From Chinchilla lanigera (lineage: Eukaryota; Chordata; Mammalia; Rodentia; Chinchillidae), in contig NW_004955484.1 in the NCBI RefSeq assembly GCF_000276665.1, positions 962,610-1,026,609 of the forward strand: a stretch of 64,000 bases of DNA. Reading direction: 5' to 3'. The notes under the pieces were generated by a model. That model was not told the origin of the DNA. It did no database searches and saw nothing but the letters and a program-made list of their open reading frames with translations. A program made the position numbers and the translations under genes. This document shows positions 22,672 to 33,064 of the stretch, piece by piece. Within the stretch, counting starts at the first letter, position 1, and each line of letters begins with the position of its first letter.

Positions 22672-22793
22672 ACGCAGATCAGGCTCATCTTGGATTGACT
22701 ATGTAGCCCAGCCTGGCCTTGAACTCACAGCAATCCTCCTGCCTCAGCCTCCTGAGTGCTGGGATTACAGGGGTGCACCACTACAGCTGGCTC
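22672..22793 (-). mobile_element. B1-type SINE, antisense, 3'-truncated
   Basis: ACTATGTAGCCCAGCCTGGC, CAGCAATCCTCCTGCCTCAG and GGGATTACAGGGGTGCACC are present. The T-rich tail and GAGACAGGG block are missing. Confidence 0.85.
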
Positions 22794-22799
22794 TCCCTG

Positions 22800-23300
22800 A
22801 CCTTATTTTAAAATTTTTTTAATTTATTACAGTAAAAAACATTGCCACTTCACTCCCCTCAAAATACTGCCCCTTGCATCAAACACACTTGTACCGTCAT
22901 GCTTACCACTTTCTGAAGCAGCTCTGGAAGTCCTCTTTCCTGAGTGTTTTTAGCTTCACTGCTATGGCTGCCTCAGTGTTCTGAGTCGATTTCAAAACTC
23001 TGACTTTTCAAAACGCTGGTCATTTGGGAAAGAGTCAGAATTCATCCTTTGCTATCTTTGGCAAATAAGTTAACAAGGATGTACCATAATATTTTTATTT
23101 GACAGAAATTGCCATAAACAGTTGATAAATGTGGTCTGATAAAATATATAGCAAATGTTTGTTTTTTAAATTTATTAGAGTAAAAGACACATTACCATTA
23201 ATTCCCATCAAATTATTCAGAATACCCTCTCTTTCTTCCAACACACTTATCCCACAGTTCTTGACAGTGTTTCTTTTACTGTAATGATTTTTCCTTTTCC
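22800..23300 (-). mobile_element. Mariner-type DNA transposon relics
   Basis: On the minus strand, 22825-23060 translates in broken frames to pieces such as RFEK..E.., AVKLKTLRKEDFQSCFRKW and GQYFEG. These resemble the C-terminal end of mariner-family transposases (EDFQ...W...C...G.YFEG). A second, shorter copy of the terminal part lies at about 23160-23285 in the same orientation (AATTTATTAGAGTAAAAG versus AATTTATTACAGTAAAAA). The family name is inference from these motifs only. Confidence 0.5.
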
Positions 23301-23369
23301 CTTAAACGTTCACCATATGTTTCAATCACCGCTTGTGTACATGAGATACACACACACATACATATTTGA

Positions 23370-23490
23370 AAAGGGTCTCTCTCTCTATTGCCCAGAGTAT
23401 CCCCAAACTCCTAGGCTCGAGGGCTCCTCCTGCCTCAGCTTCCTCCAAGAAGCTGGAACTACAGGTGCACGCCCCTACATCCAGCATTAA
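23370..23490 (-). mobile_element. 7SL-derived SINE, antisense, diverged
   Basis: GGGTCTCTCTCTCTATTGCC, CAAACTCCTAGGCTCGAGG, CTCCTGCCTCAGCTTCCTCC and GGAACTACAGGTGCACGCC follow the Alu/B1 order. It is more diverged than neighbouring copies. A short CA-rich stretch precedes it (23348-23358). Confidence 0.75.
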
Positions 23491-24312
23491 GTCTCTCCAC
23501 TGCGATACTTGCCTCGTTAAGAATGGACTGCTACCTGTCCGCGTCTCAAGCGAAAAATTTCTTTCACCCCTTGCTGTGTGGTCACCTACTCTCTGAAGCT
23601 TCCAGAATCCCCCAGAGCTCAACTGCACGCTCACCTTGTGCTGTCCTGGGTCCGTACTGTGTCTCCCCAGGAAAACAGGAGCCACCCCCACCCAGGCAGC
23701 AGACACACTTTGTCATTCTTCCCTGTTCTGGTCTTACATAGCATACACAAAGAAAAATTAATCCATGACCTTGTAAATATATCTAAATCTCTTTAGAGAA
23801 AGAAAATTTCCCTAGCAACTATCATTTCTACTACTGCACTCCAGAGAGGAGCATGTCACAAATCATTTCTATCTACAGTATGTATCGTTTTAGGCAAAAT
23901 ATCTTTATAAATCTTACGTTGAAGAAAAAATCCTCAGCTATACAGTTATAAAATAGAGTTCAAGAAACAGACTGGTGCACACCAACGAATACCAAATGTA
24001 CAATTTTATATACAGAATCTCTTAAAAGAATCCAGAAACGCTTTGCATTGTTTTTCCGAAAAACATCTCTGTGTGTAACATTGCCACCTAGTGGTAGCCT
24101 TTAAAACACAGTAAATCAAAGTAACGCTGACCACTATAAGATCCTTAGTGGGATCTTAGCACCTGAGCTGGAGTAAAGAGGACCAGTTTTCTATTCTGCC
24201 AGAAAAAAAGGGGAGGGGAAGAGTGTGGATCAGACAAAACATGTGAAAAATGGTTTGCAAGACAGTGGACATCAGTCTATAAAGGACAGTGGTTCTGTGA
24301 AACAGGAAATAA
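23491..24312. other. No recognised feature
   Basis: Unique-looking sequence. Four overlapping short frames near 23520-23790 share no recognisable domain and are considered chance. Confidence 0.5.
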
Positions 24313-24461
24313 AGTAGCTAGACATAGTGGCATACACCTATAGCCCCAGAGCTCTGGAGGCTGAGGCAGGAGGATCACCACAAGTTCAAGTCCAGCTTGG
24401 GCTACATAGTGAGTTCAAAACCTCACTTCATAGCAAGACTCTGTCTTTAAAAAAAAAAAAA
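24313..24461 (+). mobile_element. B1-type SINE, sense
   Basis: AGCTAGACATAGTGGCATAC, GGAGGCTGAGGCAGGAGGAT, TTGGGCTACATAGTGAGTTC, AAGACTCTGTCTTT and a poly(A) are present. It forms an inverted pair with the antisense copy at 24523-24682. Confidence 0.88.
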
Positions 24462-24522
24462 GTGAGACATTGAGGTCATGGTTACTTCTTTGTTTGCTTT
24501 TGTTGGTTGGTTGGTTTGGTTT

Positions 24523-24682
24523 AGTTTTCGCTTTTTGGTTTTTTGATACAGGGCCTTCCCATGCAGTTCAGGCTGGTTCTAAACTCACTATGTAGACCAG
24601 GCTGGCCCTGAACTCACAGCGATCCTCCTACCTTAGCCTCGTAAGTGATGGGATTACAGAAGTGCGCCACTACGTCTGGCTA
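24523..24682 (-). mobile_element. B1-type SINE, antisense
   Basis: A T/G-rich tail, TTTTGATACAGGGCCTTCCC, ATGCAGTTCAGGCTGG, CTATGTAGACCAGGCTGGCC and GGGATTACAGAAGTGCGCC are present in order. It lies in opposite orientation to the SINE 60 bp upstream. Confidence 0.88.
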
Positions 24683-24740
24683 GTATACTTCTTTGATCCT
24701 GCATAACAATATTAAAAGCAAGAATAGAAATTATTTAAAC

Positions 24741-25398
24741 TGGAATCCCAGACATCTTCAGGAAGCCCAGTGAGTTGAGGCAGTACCTCCCTGACCAGCA
24801 GGCAAGGCATGTGGAACCCCAGGCACCCTCAGGGGCCTCGGTGGCTACTCGCCACACCTATAGTGGGTCTGCCAGGGCTGCGCTGCGTGTCAGATACTTT
24901 AGGAACCCTGATGAGCCACTCTGGGGCCTCCCCCACTAGGGTGTGAGGCACGTGGATCCCTGGACAACTTCTGGGGCCTTGGTGGTCACTGCCAGAACAA
25001 CTCACACACCTCCTGGGAGCTCAGCTGAAACCTGGACAGAATCAGTGGCCTTGGGGACTCCACCCTCACCCCTCACCTTCCAGTGTGGGAAGCAGGCTCT
25101 GTCCTGGGAAATATCTGAAGCCTTGGTGAACACGACCTGCATCCCCCTTACTCTTGTGGAAGATGGGCTAAACCTTAGGCAGTCTCAGGAACTCTGGCAA
25201 GCCTCCCACGCCCTTCCCACACACTCCTGGGAGCCAGTTGAATGCAAGAAATTTTAGGAGCATCTGGGACCCACCTTGCCACCACTCACCAGCACAGGAG
25301 CTGCACTGAGCACTGGGGATCTTTAGACTCTCGCCCTGCCACTTACACACAATCAGGACAGTGAGACTGCACTACAGGGAGCCTCAGGATCTTCAAAA
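24741..25398 (+). promoter_or_regulatory. L1 5' UTR built from tandem ~70-bp monomers
   Basis: At least nine diverged units of 65-76 bp start at about 24741, 24812, 24888, 24953, 25026, 25100, 25169, 25239 and 25307, with a partial tenth at 25373. Shared landmarks in each are a start like TGGAACCC.GG.A, a middle like TCTGGGGCCTTGGTGG, and CACTGCCA plus ACACACCT. In mouse L1, tandem 5'-UTR monomers of about 200 bp act as the promoter. By analogy this array is the likely promoter, which is inference. Confidence 0.7.
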
Positions 25399-26270
25399 AT
25401 GACAAAACGAAGGGGCAAAATGCAATCCCAGACCTCCACACCACTCAAAACAAGTCCAGGAGGCATCAACACAGAAGAGCCTGGAAGTCATACACGTGAA
25501 ATTTCTGAAATGATAGCAACTGAAGTAAAGAAACAACTCCATCAGGCCATAGAAGACATCAGATGAGAAATAATGTCTCAGGTGAGAAAAGAAATGACAA
25601 CAATAATGAAAGAAATGTTCAGCATATCCAAACATGACATTGACAAGAATATAGAAGAGCATAGACAACTCATGGAAACCTTCAGGGAACAATATAGAAA
25701 GGAACCAGAAGGCATGAAACTGATGCAAACAGACATTAAAAATTAAAAATTCCATTGAAATTTCTGGGGTGAGATGCAATCTCAGTGTTGTTTTAATTTG
25801 CATTTCTCAAATGACTAATGACATTGGACATTTTTTCATGTATTTACTCTAGGCTTAAATTAAAATTAAATTAAAAATTCCATTGAAAGCTGGCAAAATC
25901 ACCTGAATGAAGCTGAAGATAGACTTTCAGACCTTGAAGACAGCATTGCCACTAATGAACGTGAAAGGAGGGATCTCTTAAAAGCAACAAGGAACCAGAA
26001 AATAATAATTCAACAACTGCAAGATGAAGCAAAGAAAAACAATGTCAGATTAATAGGTATTAATGAAACAGCAGGTGTCAATACAAATGACATAAAAAGA
26101 CTATTTGCAGAAAAGATAGCAGAAAATTTCCCAGGCATGGGAAAAGAATCAAACATCCAGATAAATGAAGCATATAGAACTCCAGTTAATCATAACCAAA
26201 ATAAATCTACACCCAGACATATAGTGATCAAGATCCCAGAAACTCAGCAAAAGCTAAGAATAAATACATA
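25399..26270 (+). pseudogene. L1 ORF1p pseudogene
   Basis: The ATG at 25399 opens a frame starting MTKRRGKMQSQTSTPLKTSP. It meets an in-frame TGA at 25564 (probably a decayed CGA) and continues with charged coiled-coil sequence to a TAA at about 25744. A 112-bp L1 fragment with target duplication is inserted there (25761-25872). The frame resumes with NEAEDRLSDLEDSI (end of the coiled coil) and RRM-region sequence (NNVRLIGINE, RHIVIKIPE). It stops just after QKLRINT at about 26270. The C-terminal domain block seen at 2320-2607 is missing because of the ORF1-to-ORF2 deletion. ORF1p is an RNA-binding trimeric chaperone; this copy is non-functional. Confidence 0.85.
25761..25872 (-). mobile_element. 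112-bp L1 ORF2 3' fragment inserted in ORF1, with 16-bp TSD
   Basis: The reverse complement reads like the L1 ORF2 segment also present at 26280-26345 (GAAATGCAAATTAAAACAAC, then CATCTCACCCCAGAAA). The direct repeat AAAAATTCCATTGAAA at 25745-25760 and 25873-25888 flanks it exactly. No 3' UTR is included. Confidence 0.85.
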
Positions 26271-26404
26271 AAAAATGTTCCACATCATTAATCATTTGAG
26301 AAATGCAAATTACAACACTGAGATTCCATCTCACCCCAGAAAGAATGGCTATCACCAAGAAATCAACCTATAACAAATGCTGGAGAGGCTGTGGGGAGAA
26401 AGGA

Positions 26405-26504
26405 NNNNNNNNNNNNNNNNNNNNNNNNNNNNNNNNNNNNNNNNNNNNNNNNNNNNNNNNNNNNNNNNNNNNNNNNNNNNNNNNNNNNNNNNNNNNNNNN
26501 NNNN
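26405..26504. other. Assembly gap (100 N)
   Basis: Exactly 100 unknown bases, the conventional size for a gap of unknown length. It falls inside the ORF2 end of the L1, where the copy at 31830-31930 predicts about 90 bp, so the true gap may be small. Confidence 0.99.
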
Positions 26505-27459
26505 ACGAAATCTCCATTGGAAGTCCCACTTAACCCAGCTATTCCCCTTCTGGGTATTTTCCCAGAAGAATTAAAGACATCATACCACAGCGATATATGT
26601 GCACCCATATTTATAGCAGCACAATTTGTTATAGCTAAATCTTGGAAACAATCCAGATGCCCATCCACTGAGAAATGAATAAAAAAGTTGTGGTATTTTT
26701 ATACAATGGAGTATTATTCAGCTATTGCAAAAGATAATCTCGAGGCTTTTGTAGGTAAATGGATGCAACTAGAGACCATACTCATAAGTGAAATAAATCA
26801 GACCCACATGTGTAAACATCATATTGTCTCCTTGGGGTAGGAACCTGAAAGACTAGGTAAAACTCAAAATGTACAATAGATGATAGGAAAGGGAAAGAAA
26901 TTGCTCAAAAGAAAGAATGACTGGGATGAGGGAAAGAAGAAAAAAGAAAGAAGGAAGGCAAAATATAAATATATATATGAATAGCTGCAATGACTGTATT
27001 GTTGATGTATGATGGTGTATTGAAGTGAACAGCTAATGATTACAATTTTTTATGTTCTGATAGAATTTGCATGCTTGTGTCTGGTGGTCTGAGCAACTGA
27101 TCTGAAGGTAACAATATGCAATGGAATGACAATGGTGAACTTCTACCATCTTGTCTAGTGAAACTCTGTATTATGTCTAATGTTTTATCGAACAATTATT
27201 TTCTTATTCTCTTTAATGGTTTGAGAAATCTTTCATTCTTACATCTGATAATCTGAGCAATGTAGTTGAGGATAGCGATATGTAATGTAATAACTACTGT
27301 TGATTCATATTATTTTGTCTTGAGACCCTGTATCACTTTGAATGTTCTTGCTTTGATTTGTTTATGTTTGTGGTACTAGTATGCTGCTACTGTTCTATTT
27401 TTTGTTTGTTTATTTCTCATTTACTACTCTTTATGAAATAAAAAAAAATTTTAGCAACT

Positions 27460-27580
27460 GCTGATCTGTTTCCCAAAAGGGATGTATTATTTACTTTCTC
27501 ACCAGCAAAATACTCTTATGAAGGTCCTTGTTTTGCCACATTATCATCAACAGGTAGTATTTCCTTTACACTTGGTTGTA
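27460..27580 (-). mobile_element. L1 ORF2/3' scrap, antisense
   Basis: GTATTATTTACTTTCTCACC and ATTATCATCAACAGGTAG resemble antisense L1 3'-region sequence (CCACCAACAGTGT... type). Short and diverged. Confidence 0.45.
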
Positions 27581-27584
27581 CAGA

Positions 27585-27800
27585 TTGAATAGCCCCCACC
27601 CAAAATGACTGAGACCAGAAGTCCTTCAAATTCCAAAAAAGTATTTGGCATTTTGGAATATTTGCATAGTTCAGCACACCTAATCTGAAAACCTGGTAGA
27701 CTCCAAACCCCCCAAAAAAATTTGTGTCATGTCAGAGCCCAGAAAGTTTCAAATTTCAGAGCATTTTAAATTTTGGATTGTTGGGTAGAGATGGTTGACC
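27585..27800. mobile_element. Tigger-like DNA transposon relic
   Basis: CCAGAAGTCCTTCAAATTCC, TTTTGGAATATTTGCATA and CATTTTAAATTTTGGATTGT resemble the ends of a Tigger-class nonautonomous repeat, whose ends read ACCAGAAGTGTTTCGGAT... and ATTTTGGATT. The interior is mostly lost. Confidence 0.5.
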
Positions 27801-27933
27801 TGAAGTCTCTTTAGTGGATCTGAAGTGGTTTCTCAGTATGAGTTCCCCTAATTTTGATGACATTGAATAGCCTTGCATGTGTGCCCTAGTCCTATGTATG
27901 CACTTTTGTTGAAATGCACTGAAATTGTGCCTA

Positions 27934-27944
<11 letters not shown>

Positions 27945-27965
<21 letters not shown>

Positions 27966-28050
27966 TTTTTTTTTCCTGGTACCGAGAATTGAGCTCATGA
28001 TCTCATGCTTGCCAACAGGTGCTGTGCTGCTGAGCTAAATCCCCAGCCCC
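27945..28050 (-). mobile_element. ID-type SINE, antisense, long poly(T)
   Basis: A tail of 25 or more T leads to CCTGGTACCGAGAATTGAGC and GAGCTAAATCCCCAGCCCC, the reverse complement of the ID unit at 33065. Near-identical flanks TTGTGCCTATTTT (27925-27937) and CTGTACCTATTTT (28050-28062) are the probable target duplication. Confidence 0.9.
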
Positions 28051-28064
28051 TGTACCTATTTTCA

Positions 28065-29190
28065 ATGGGCTATTTTCCTTCTTATTCTTGAGTTGTAAGG
28101 TAGTAGGTGCTGTTCAATGGATTTTTTAAAGAAGGATTTTAAGTTTACTGTAAAATCGAGTGAAATATACAGATATTTTCCACATACCTCTGCTTCCACA
28201 TGTGAATGACATCCCCCATTCCTGTCAGCAATGCTCATTATCATGCTGCATTTTTTAAATAATAGATGAATTTACATTCACAGATTTTCACTCAAAACCC
28301 ATAGTTTACATTATATCCACTCCTAACACTTCATATTCCATGGGTTTTGATAAATATGAAAGGACCTGTATCTGCAATGTTACTTTCATGCACAATACTG
28401 TGGCTATTATAAAAAAAGATCTTCCAACTATTCATTTCCCAGTCCCTACTAGTCTCTGTCAACCACTGACCCTTTTACTATTTCTTCAATTTTGCCTTTT
28501 TTAGATGTCATTTAATTTAAATTATGTAGTGTGCAGACTTTTTGGATTGGTTCCTTTCACTTAGTAATATGCTTTTGAATTTCTTCCATGTGTTTTAATT
28601 ATTTCACAAGATTTAGTCTTTTAATCCAGGAACATAAAATGTCTCTCTATATAATTGAATATTCTTTAATTCTTCTTGCTATGTCTTACAGTTTTCACTC
28701 TTTTAGACTTTAACTTTCTTTTTAAATATATTCCTAAGCAATATATTATTTCATGGAATTTCTGGAGTTCATTCTCAGATTCTTATTGTTATTATATAAA
28801 AATGCAATTGATTTTTTTGTGTACACTGCTCCCATATGCTGTATCTTCATAAAGTTGCTTTTTACTTCTAGTGGGGTTTTTGTTGCTGTTGTTGTTTTGG
28901 TTGTTTTTCTTTTCAGATGTTTTAAGATTTTCTGTGTACAAGACTATGTCATCTACCGATAGACACATTAAATTCTTCCTTTCCAAATGTTTTTATTATT
29001 TATCTGATGGTACTAACTAGAGCTTTGTGGTACAGTGTTCAATAGAAGTGACAAAAATAAACATTCTTGTCATTGTCCTCATGCCTTCTAAAAACTCAGA
29101 GAAGCACTTACCTCATTATATTTACTTAGTTATTAATTTCTGCTTTTTGTGTTCTATTTAATGGCTTCCTGGAGAAATGCCACAGACACA
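28065..29190 (-). mobile_element. L1M-type relic, antisense
   Basis: Old L1 sequence in reverse. A 3'-side part contains TTTACATTCACAGATTTTCA. An ORF2 reverse-transcriptase part contains GACTATGTCATCTACCGATA and AACATTCTTGTCATTGTCCT, equivalents of L1 GTCATCTGC... and CATCCTTGTCTTGT. Frames are broken. Confidence 0.65.
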
Positions 29191-30919
29191 TTTGTAAGAA
29201 TTTTCAAGCTGTTCCTGTACTGTCAGTAACAAAGTTCCTGCAGAATCGATAATGACCATTCTGTGAGTCATTACCGGGTTGTGATCTGATTTGCGGCAAG
29301 TCTGAGAGACTGCTGATGTAAAAGTGAGGTGGCATCCTGGAGCCTTGTGTGTTCAGGTCTCTGTGCAAGAGTGATATGTGGTTCACTGGGTCAGACTTTG
29401 GAAGCTAAGTATGGCCGGGGACTGGGCATCCTGGGGCATCATAATGGGAGGTTATGGGGTTAATTACAATGATTTTTTATTAATTTGGGGAATATAATTA
29501 ATTATTGTGGGAAGTATCATTAATCACTTGATTAATGCATAAGAAGTCTGTGGGCTTAGTGGTGGCAGTCAGTGGGTCAGTGATAAAAGGCTCAGTGACA
29601 AGAGGACTGTGTTTCTCTGGAAACAGTTAACATGTTCTTTAGATGTGGGATCCAGAAATGGAGACTGAAGCAGCTGAAGTGTGGAATCCAGGTCTGTGAC
29701 TGGCGTCCACAGACTCAGGATGCAGGGTCCCATGTGTCAGTGATTGTAGTCTGTGTGGTAGCAAGGGAGTAGGTGTCTACAGCATCAGCAGTGGTACTGG
29801 TTTTGAAATTTTGTATCACTTCCTGGACTAAGGTTAGATGCAACTTTCACGTAGATTGTATAAAACAGGAGCAATGCCCTGAGGGCACCTGAGCTATAAG
29901 ATGACCACAGCTAGCCAACCCAGAATCTTGGCCCTGAAAGAGGTTTTGGTAGGACAGCTGCCCTACCCTGTGAACTAAAGCAAACAGTATGATTATAAAG
30001 GTGGAAACCCCAAAGGAATAATTGAAAAATCACTGCAAGAAGCCATATTATGCAGTAAAACAGTAATTTGCAGAATTAACCTATAAAACTCAATGCACTA
30101 GATACATATAAACATAACACAATATGATATATAGTGAAGGAAAATTCTCCATGTACAATCATTAAAAAAATAAGTAAAAAAAAGTGAAGTGCTTAGGCAT
30201 AAATGTTACAAGAAAAGACAAATAGCCAGATATAATTTTAATTTATTCATATGCTTAGAAAAACTGCATTGTCTGGATTCAATCGTAGGAAATATCAGAC
30301 AAACTGAAACTAAAGGAATATTGTGAAATGTAACCAGACAGAACTTTTCCAAAAGGTAGAGGTCATAAAAAGAATAACCAAGGAACTTTCTCTTGTAAAA
30401 AAGCTTGAAAAACATAATAACTAAATAAAAGTAATATATATTCCTATTGGTTTCTAGAATAGATAGGTAAAAATTTTAAAAAACTAGTCACAAAGCCTTT
30501 ACTCATACAAATATATTGAAAATAATAATGCATTAAGCAAACACTGAATCAAAGAAAAATTCCTTTGCTCTGTAAAAGATATTTTCTTTCTTAGGACATA
30601 TACAAATTCAGAAGTAGCACATATTGCTACTTGAAATTTATTTTCAAACTTGTTGAGCAATAGAATGTGCATCCAAGGTTTAAAGGTCTAAAACATAACA
30701 TTCAAATAAAAAGTTCTAAAACACATATAATAAATCATAAAGGTTAACAAAAGACCATAATTAATGTAGCATATCTGAGATTCTTCGGTTTAAGGCTCTG
30801 AAGTGAAACTTTGGGTTCTCTTTATTTACAAAGGGTATACTCCAGGTAAAACCAGAAGAGAAATGAAGAAGCAAGACAAGAAAGAAAGCCAAGCCGATGA
30901 TTGTTCTCCAGCCAATCTT
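29191..30919. other. Unclassified sequence with a TAAT-rich block
   Basis: No gene or named repeat is seen in 1.7 kb. 29459-29540 is notable for five TAAT/ATTA-core clusters (TTAATTAC, TATTAATT, ATAATTAATTATT, CATTAATC, GATTAATG). The rest is AT-rich and featureless. Confidence 0.45.
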
Positions 30920-31095
30920 AAAAAAAAAAAATTAAAGTTAAAAGAATGAAAATATCTTAACAAACACAAACACATTTAGAAAATAACACAAAAACAATAC
31001 AAGCAATACAGAATCTCAGACAAGGTGATAGGAAATTAACAATGGTTGTTGTATTACATATTGATCAAACACTCTTGATAGCAATAGTTAGGTTT
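30920..31095 (-). mobile_element. L1 3'-UTR fragment, antisense
   Basis: ACAATACAAGCAATACAGAA, GATAGGAAATTAACAATGGT and TGTATTACATATTGATCAAA match the 3'-UTR type also seen at 788-995 and 45241-45640, in the same orientation. Confidence 0.85.
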
Positions 31096-31269
31096 ATCCT
31101 GTAGAGGGAAGGAGTAGAGATAAGCTTTTCTCTCAGTCATCTGACATTTAGCAAGACACCTGGTCTGAGATGCTCCTTTACCAGAATTTCATTGATGAAT
31201 GGATTGTTGAGAGTAAGAATAATCACACTATTTTTCTACCTTTCCACACAGACCAGTCATTAAAACTTA

Positions 31270-32655
31270 TCATGGTACTGGCCAAAAATAGACCCGAGGA
31301 TCAGTGGAACAGAATAGAAGCTGTAGACACAGCTACAAACACACTCAGCCACTTTATATTTGACAAAGAAGCCGAACAGTTTCACTGGAAGAAAGATAGC
31401 ATCTTTAATAAATGGTGCCGGAAAACTGACTCTCTACATGCCTAAGACTAAAGTTAGACCCATGTCTATCACCATGCACTAAACTAAAGTCAAAATGGAT
31501 CAAAGATTTAAATACTAAAGCAGAAACATTAGATCTACTAAAAGAGAAAATAGGTAAAAATCTTGAAGACATAAGAGTAGGCAGAGTGTTCATGAACAAA
31601 AACCAAGGCTGCATGGGAAACACTGCAAAGAATCAACAACTGGGATCTCATCCTATTAAAAAGCTTTTGTACTTCAAAAGAAATCATCAATAGACTAAAA
31701 AGACAACCCACAGAGTAGGAAAACATTTTAGCTAACTGTCCCTCAGACAAAGGACTTCTATCTAGAACATATCAAGAATTTAAAAACCAAAAATGGCTAC
31801 CATCAAGAAATCAACCAACAAATGCTGGAGGGGCTGTGGGCAAAATGGAACCCTACTGCACTGTTGGTGGGAGTATAGATTGGTGAAACCACTGTGGAAA
31901 TCAGTTTGGAGATTACTCACAAAACTAAGATTAGAAGTCCCACTTAACCCAGTTATTCCCCTTCTGGGTATTTTCCCAGAAGAATTAAAAACATCACACC
32001 ACAGAGATATATGTGCACCCATGTTTATAGCAGCAAAATTTGTCATAGCTAAATCTTAGAAACAACCCAAATTCCCATTAACTGAGGAATGGATAAAAAA
32101 GATGTGCTATTTTTATACAATGGAGTATTACTCAGCTATTACAAAAGATAAACTTGAGGCTTTTGTAGGTAAATGGATGCAACTAGAGACCATATTCATA
32201 AGTAAAAATAAATCAGACTCACATATGTAAACATCATATTGTCTCCCTGGTGTAGGAACCTAAGTAAGTAAAACTCAAAACATACAATGGATGATAAGAA
32301 AGGGAAAGAAATTGCTCAAAGGAAGGAACAACTGTTATGAGGGAAAGAAAAAAGAAAGAAAGAAAGAAGGAAGGGGAAAAAATATATACAAGGTATCTAA
32401 GGTAATGACTACTAATTTCTATTGTTTTACTGAAAGGAACATTTAATGTTTAATTGTTTGATCAATCTTGCATATCTATGTCTGGTAATATGAGCAACTA
32501 CTTTAAACATAACAATAATACAACAACCATTGTTGATTTCCTATCATCTTGGTTTGAAATTCTGTATCATTTTTATAGTTTTTGTGTTGTTTTGTTTTTG
32601 TCTCTGTTTTCATTGTTTTATTTTTGTTCTTTTCCTTTTAAAATTATAAAAAAAG
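31270..32655 (+). mobile_element. L1 ORF2 C-terminus and 3' UTR, sense
   Basis: From 31270 the frame gives GTACTGGCCAAAAATAGACC (RPEDQWNRIE), FIFDKEAEQFHWKKDSIFNK and later QLL/NTLPTEMLERLW-like remnants, the ORF2 C-terminal region. There is a deletion near 31785. The 3' UTR runs to ATTTTTGTTCTTTTCCTTTT and an A-rich end near 32655. The best frame (31170-31445) ends early, so it is inactive. Confidence 0.85.
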
Positions 32656-32689
32656 AAAACTTACCATGGGGTTCAGTCTTGCCAAACAA

Positions 32690-32818
32690 TAGGTCTAAGC
32701 AACCATGGACTGACCCCTGTGAATCTAGGAGCCAAAATAAATCTTTCCTTCTCTTAAGTTGCCTATCTCAAGTATTTTATCACAGTGTCAGAAAGCTACC
32801 TAATACAAATAGACTGTT
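32690..32818 (+). mobile_element. MaLR LTR 3' end, sense, truncated
   Basis: AGCAACCATGGACTGACC, GAGCCAAAATAAATCTTTCC (poly(A) signal) and AAGTATTTTATCACAG correspond to the last third of the LTRs at 10063 and 18964. Confidence 0.75.
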
Positions 32819-33064
32819 AAGCATTTTTCCACTCAAGAAAAGTAAATATTTTATGTCAAAAATGAGAAAAGTATTTGCCATCCTACCCTGAAGAGTTAGT
32901 ATATTTAATGTAGACTTTCTAAAGACAGAGAAAAAGTCTGTCAACTCAACGGGGAAAAAGAGCCAACATACAGACAAGTCAGAGAAAAGAAATGCAAATG
33001 ATCCTTAATCTCCTCCTATTTGCAGGAATGACTTCTGAAGACATATTTTAAATTGATATTTTTG

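Larger units (their letters stand above)
24741..27450 (+). mobile_element. Internally deleted L1 (5' UTR + ORF1 + 3' end)
   Basis: It contains, in order: a GC-rich 5' UTR made of ~70-bp monomers (24741-25398), an ORF1 pseudogene (25399-26270), an abrupt jump to the last part of ORF2 (from about 26272, AAAAAATGTTCCACATCATT), a 100-N assembly gap, the ORF2 end and the 3' UTR to an A-rich end near 27450. Most of ORF2 (reverse transcriptase and endonuclease) and the end of ORF1 are absent. The layout recalls half-L1 elements, which also lack ORF2. Both ends lack an obvious target duplication. It cannot encode its own machinery. Confidence 0.8.

Noticed and set aside
23284..23796. Cluster of overlapping 68-126-codon frames
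   Set aside because: They overlap on both strands, partly in an antisense SINE, and show no recognised protein.
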